NCBI RefSeq assembly: GCF_011065895.1
Contig: NZ_JAALCR010000004.1
Span: 124,001-188,000 of the forward strand
Reading direction: 5' to 3'
DNA length: 64,000 nt
Source: Paludisphaera rhizosphaerae
Lineage (GTDB): Bacteria > Planctomycetota > Planctomycetia > Isosphaerales > Isosphaeraceae
How positions within the stretch are numbered: position 1 is the stretch's first letter; each line of letters starts with the position of its first letter. Shown piece by piece: positions 61,101-64,000 of this stretch. The notes below the pieces were generated by a model. The model saw only the letters and a program-made list of their open reading frames with translations, was not told where the DNA came from and made no database searches. The position numbers and the translations under genes were made by a program.

Positions 61101-62334
61101 CCTCGAACTCCTCGGCGCGGAAAGCGGGACTGCGTCAGGCCCTGCCGTCGACGCCGACCTTCGCGCCCGAGCGCGGGTCCTGGCGCTGCAACCCAGCCGC
61201 GCGCGACGCCGAGAGGCGATCGCCCTTCTCGAGCAGCTGGGTCGACGAGCCACCCCCGACGACCAGTTCTTGCTCGCCCAACTTGCCGAGGCCGACGGAG
61301 ACTGGCCCAAGGCCCGTGAGCGGCTGCACGGCCTTCTCGACGCCGACGGCCAGAATCCGCAGTACCTTGCCCTCCTCGTCGGGGGCCTGCTGCGTCACGG
61401 TCATGTCGAGGAGGCTCAGGCCTGGTTCCAGCACCTCGAGACGGCCCAGCCCCGGGCTCCGGAAACCATCGAGATGCGGGCCCGGATTCTGGAGGCGCGG
61501 GGCCGCCGAGACGACGCAGAGAAAGTGCTCCTGGACTTCGCCCGCGAGGACGAGGTGAGAGCAGAACCCGTCGCGGTCCTCCTCGAGCGGCTTCACCACC
61601 CGGCTGCGGCCGAGAATCTTTATCGGACCGCCGCGTCACGGCGACGCCCTGAGGCGGTGCTCCGCCTGGCGACCTTCCTCGCCCGTCAGGGGCGCGTCGA
61701 TGAGGCGCTCGACATTTGCGACCAGGCCTGGGGGGCCTTCAGCTCGGACAAGGTAGCCGTCACGAGCGTCGAGGTCCTCACCACGGCCGTCGCCAGCGAA
61801 CCGCAATGCCAACGCGTCGCCGACCGAATCGCAAGGGCGCTGGACAAGGCCCCTGAGTCAGCGACGCTCCGATTCTCGTTGGCGAACGTTCGGACCCTCC
61901 AGGGAAATTACCAGGAGGCAGAAATGCTCTACCTCCGGATTTTCGAGCAGGATCGGACGAACGGAACCCCGCTGAACAACCTCGCCTGGCTCCTGGCCAC
62001 CCTGGGTGTACGCGGCCCAGAGGCTCTTAAATTGGCGGAGCGGGCCATCGAGCTGAACGGCCCCAGGCCCGACCTGATCGACACGCGTGGGGTCGCCCAC
62101 CTGGCTATGGGCCACGCCGACCTGGCGGCTAGAGACCTGCAAGACGCCGTCGCCGTCACCCCTGCCCCAGATAAGTACTTCCATCTCGCACGCGCCTATT
62201 TGATGGCGAAGAAGATCGACGAGGCACGGGCTGCGCTTCGCGAGGCCGTCGATCTGGGGCTCCAGGAGGGCTCGCTCCACCCGCTCGAGAGGCCCGCTCT
62301 CCGAACCCTGACGGCTGCCCTCGCCCGCCACTGA
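58108..62334 (+). CDS. Large TPR-repeat protein of the EPS/exosortase region
   Basis: The 1408-residue protein starts with a single membrane helix (FLGFLIGLFVLSGVGVHTL, about 10-28). It consists almost entirely of TPR-type helix pairs (for example AVDHLERYLGIRPDD, AYRKALDLDPGTYDPLE, AFETYQAALAARPKDPTTIQGLASYYL, AEMLYLRIFEQDRTNGTPLNNLAWLLA). Similar giant TPR proteins (PrsT-like, or PelB-like in polymer export) are encoded in exosortase and EPS loci and probably scaffold export in the periplasm. No catalytic domain is seen. It follows the PEP-CTERM gene by 260 bases. Confidence 0.85.
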   Translation: MQRKLNVRFLGFLIGLFVLSGVGVHTLHGHQLRRSAGGLLQQAAEAESENDLPKAVDHLERYLGIRPDDSDALARYALLREQLATTTANRKRLLPVLERAQIHNPGRSDLRLRIARIDIELGDLAAAREHLTVLPKTGETEQLLGECEEGIGHHEAAAAWYAKARGHAPAQIESYVRLANLLRRRLKDPDGADRIMDARADAGGLVATNPKSFRAYLERARYRQEYGLAGGDEDVRRAADLAPDEADVLFAGAERALARGEHEAARAAFDRLARLHPQDHRPYQGLADLELSAHKPDEAVRWLQKGIEALPGVADLRWRLAEVLVQTGRGDEAGRIVGRLAEEGYPVEMVDYLQARLDVGRNHWVEAARRLEEVVQRLATHEVLVPKDQRAFSRQVQLLLGRCYERIGDQERLYDAYRKALDLDPGTYDPLELTIRWSLAAALTSLDRIDEALTEYERILPRAPEARSIMARLAIVRNLRLAPEKRNWGDVDRLIDGLGTAPTIVAKGALLRAEVALARGEAARARELLVAAKESHPDEAELWTTLADLTGRQNRPDEALELLDEARRRFGDTVEIRLATARSWALRSGPEAREALARLADGVDRFGEEAGTLLAGLASVHLQAGDTAAARRLWTEVARRRSYDLGSRLILFDLATRDRDAAAMGGLIDELRRIEGDGGVHWRLAEALRLIALVETHQDEAESTLRARTLLAEVAVVRPNWSGAALAQARLDELRGDADLAAKGYLKAIELGDRRPDSIRRAVQLLMSRQRYVEAAQLLQQAQGQTPLSGDLQRLAADVALRGHEDRRALDMARKVVAEGSKDYRDYLWLGQTVEAIGRRAAAEGRADEAKARMTEAERALRRAAALAPEVPEPRVALVQLLVADRRRDEAEAAIREVQSKLAASAPLALGWCYETVGRPDQAFETYQAALAARPKDPTTIQGLASYYLRTGRPAEAEKHLENLVQLGERAPEQSGWARRTLAILLAAGGTHRQAIQALELLGAESGTASGPAVDADLRARARVLALQPSRARRREAIALLEQLGRRATPDDQFLLAQLAEADGDWPKARERLHGLLDADGQNPQYLALLVGGLLRHGHVEEAQAWFQHLETAQPRAPETIEMRARILEARGRRDDAEKVLLDFAREDEVRAEPVAVLLERLHHPAAAENLYRTAASRRRPEAVLRLATFLARQGRVDEALDICDQAWGAFSSDKVAVTSVEVLTTAVASEPQCQRVADRIARALDKAPESATLRFSLANVRTLQGNYQEAEMLYLRIFEQDRTNGTPLNNLAWLLATLGVRGPEALKLAERAIELNGPRPDLIDTRGVAHLAMGHADLAARDLQDAVAVTPAPDKYFHLARAYLMAKKIDEARAALREAVDLGLQEGSLHPLERPALRTLTAALARH

Positions 62335-62555
62335 GCCGTCAGCACGAGCGCCTCTGCTCCGAAGTGCCGCAAGGCCACGGCGGCACCAGCCGTCGAGGCC
62401 GAGATTTTGGGGACGTTCGGGCAGCCAGAACCCGCCCGGACGACGCAACGGTCGGACGGCGGCGGTACATGATACGCGCCTTCCTAAGACTGGGGGCGGT
62501 CTTTCCTCTTTAACGCGCCGAAATTCTGGCGTCCGGCACTATTGGACGTGGAATC

Positions 62556-63872
62556 ATGAATTATACAAGAACTATTGTATGTTGTACTGGCCATGAAACT
62601 GTTGCATCAGGATTAAGCGGTCCAACATCCGCCGCCGGGGGGCGAGCCGTCGAACTGTCGACATGCTGCAGTTCGTCATTGAACCTGGAGAAGCGCTCCA
62701 GTGAGCCCTTCCTGGCAGCATGCGGAGCGGCCGAACCCCTCCGCCTGCTTGTCGAAGTGCCTGGGGAGTACCATCCGAGAGAAATTGTCCTGCCTGGACC
62801 GTTCGCCGTCGTGGGACGCGACCCACAGGCCGACGTCTACCTGAACCACCCGCAAGTGAGCATGCGCCACGCCTATCTGCAGGTCGCCTTCGGGCGACTC
62901 TTCTGGTTCGACCTCGGCAGCCGAACCGGGACGGTTGGTTGCTCCGGGAGCCGTCCCGCCGGGCGGCTAGTATTTGGCGACAGGCTTGGCATCGGGCCGT
63001 TCATCCTCCGCCTAGCGGCAGCCACAGATCCGGCCGTGAACGACGAGGACTCGGAAGGTCTCACCCCACTGTCGTCCCGATTCGTCGGCAAAGACGACTT
63101 GCCGAGCAGAGCGTTGGAGATTCGAAGCGAGTCGAGAGGCAGCTCAGTCCACGAATTACAGAGGTTGCTGACGCTGGTGGGGCGCTCGCCGATCTGTCGT
63201 ATCTGCCTTAGCGACGCGACCGTCTCGAGGGCCCACTGCTCCCTGGTCCTGACGCCGCATGGCCTCTGGGTCGTCGATCTACTTGGTCGCGGCGGGACTG
63301 CCGTCGACGGCGATCGGGTACGATTCTCCCGGCTCGATGCGGGCGACACCCTATCCGTTGGCAGCCTCAGATTGCGCGTGCGCGACGATGCGGCGCCGTG
63401 TGTGGAGGGACCTTTTTCCATAGGTGCTGACATCACGCCCGGCGTGCTGGCCCCATCGGAGGCGCTGATCGCGCCGCTTATTCAGCAGTTCGGTCAGATG
63501 CAGGACCAGATGTTCGACCAGTTTCGCTCATTGCTCGTGGCGACCTTCCAGATGTTCGGAAAGCTGCAGCGTGACCAGATCGACTTTCTGCGCTCGGAGC
63601 TCGACCAGATCCGCCGGCTCTCCGAGGAAGTCGCCGAGATCAAGGCCGACCGCGCGGGAGCCTCGAGATCCTTAACTTCTGAGCCACGCCAAGCCCAGGC
63701 CGTCCAGTCGCCTCGCTCACGCAACGGGCACCGCCCGCAGCCAAAGCCCCTCGACCCTCAAGTCCACTCGCTGCTCGACCGCCGCATCGCAGCGATGGAG
63801 CAAGAATCCCAGGATCGCTGGAGCTCGCTGGTTCAAACCCTCCTTGGCGGCTCCTGTCCTCCACGTGTTTGA
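62556..63872 (+). CDS. Protein with two FHA domains
   Basis: The 438-residue protein has a low-complexity Cys/Ser-rich start (about 1-65). A first FHA domain follows (VVGRDPQADVYLNHPQVSMRHAYL, about 87-110). The second FHA domain is at about 208-285 (VGRSPICRICLSDATVSRAHCSLV). The C-terminal half has a coiled coil (FGQMQDQMFDQFRSLLVATFQMF, then LRSELDQIRRLSEEVAEIKA) and a disordered tail. FHA domains bind phosphothreonine, so it should read Ser/Thr kinase signals; no kinase gene is visible in the window. The first 60 bases are unusually AT-rich. Confidence 0.85.
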   Translation: MNYTRTIVCCTGHETVASGLSGPTSAAGGRAVELSTCCSSSLNLEKRSSEPFLAACGAAEPLRLLVEVPGEYHPREIVLPGPFAVVGRDPQADVYLNHPQVSMRHAYLQVAFGRLFWFDLGSRTGTVGCSGSRPAGRLVFGDRLGIGPFILRLAAATDPAVNDEDSEGLTPLSSRFVGKDDLPSRALEIRSESRGSSVHELQRLLTLVGRSPICRICLSDATVSRAHCSLVLTPHGLWVVDLLGRGGTAVDGDRVRFSRLDAGDTLSVGSLRLRVRDDAAPCVEGPFSIGADITPGVLAPSEALIAPLIQQFGQMQDQMFDQFRSLLVATFQMFGKLQRDQIDFLRSELDQIRRLSEEVAEIKADRAGASRSLTSEPRQAQAVQSPRSRNGHRPQPKPLDPQVHSLLDRRIAAMEQESQDRWSSLVQTLLGGSCPPRV

Positions 63873-64000
63873 TGCCGGCTCCATTGACGAGCCCTGAAGG
63901 ACTTCACTGCGGCGAAGCCAGCCAACAAAGCGGCAACGGATCCCTGAGTCACCCGCCCAGCATCCCCTCGATTCCGCCACGCGACAATTCGGGTGGAATA
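63873..64000. other. Right edge, no gene seen
   Basis: The last 128 bases contain no credible coding start or structure; a minus-strand frame (63717-63980) is a shadow of the FHA gene. Confidence 0.4.

Noticed and set aside
1-64000. CRISPR arrays, phage structural genes, toxin-antitoxin or restriction systems
   Set aside because: I found no regularly spaced repeats and no recognisable genes of these types in the window.

Overview
The window looks like chromosomal DNA of a planctomycete, most likely of the Isosphaeraceae type (Isosphaera/Singulisphaera/Paludisphaera relatives; this is an inference from gene content). Evidence: high GC, a DUF1559 prepilin-like protein beside a small lipoprotein, Tat-exported 'planctomycete' enzymes, an exosortase/PEP-CTERM system and a large exopolysaccharide (EPS) locus.

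Layout. (1) 1-1830, minus strand: a vitamin B12 uptake operon (cobalamin riboswitch, small DUF1289 protein, BtuC-type permease, BtuD-type ATPase cut by the window edge). (2) 2072-8637: housekeeping or planctomycete-typical genes (lipoprotein, DUF1559 protein, Tat-exported glycosylasparaginase, small secreted protein, Bax-inhibitor-1 membrane protein, FAD oxidoreductase). (3) 8713-17130: a tRNA-Leu(TAG) followed by a mobile-element zone holding a large serine recombinase with a 60-residue companion, three decayed IS3-type transposase pieces, and a NarL/NarX-like two-component pair between them. (4) 17801-56648, almost all on the plus strand with many start/stop overlaps: an EPS biosynthesis locus. 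A sigma-70-like factor precedes it, and its first gene is a specialised NusG paralogue behind a 368-base leader. Then come an alternative GlmU-type nucleotidyltransferase, exosortase, Wzz/BY-kinase, EpsI, phosphoglycosyl transferase, Wzy-like polymerase/ligase, ABC exporter (Wzm/Wzt), sulfotransferase, six methyltransferase-type proteins, eight glycosyltransferases, acyltransferases, UDP-GlcNAc 2-epimerase and UDP-ManNAc-type dehydrogenase. (5) 57080-63872: a PEP-CTERM protein (probable exosortase substrate), a 1408-residue TPR protein and a double-FHA protein.

How the genes fit together. The locus appears to make, decorate (methyl, sulfate, acetyl, possibly aminoacyl groups) and export a complex polysaccharide containing an N-acetylmannosaminuronate-type sugar, and to anchor PEP-CTERM proteins in the same envelope layer.

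Most unusual element. Positions 40299-43385 hold four consecutive genes: a stand-alone carrier protein, a class-II aminoacyl-tRNA-synthetase-like amino acid:[carrier protein] ligase, a SAM-dependent methyltransferase-like protein and a phytanoyl-CoA-dioxygenase-family Fe/2-oxoglutarate enzyme. I infer a carrier-tethered amino acid loading and tailoring pathway embedded in a polysaccharide locus.
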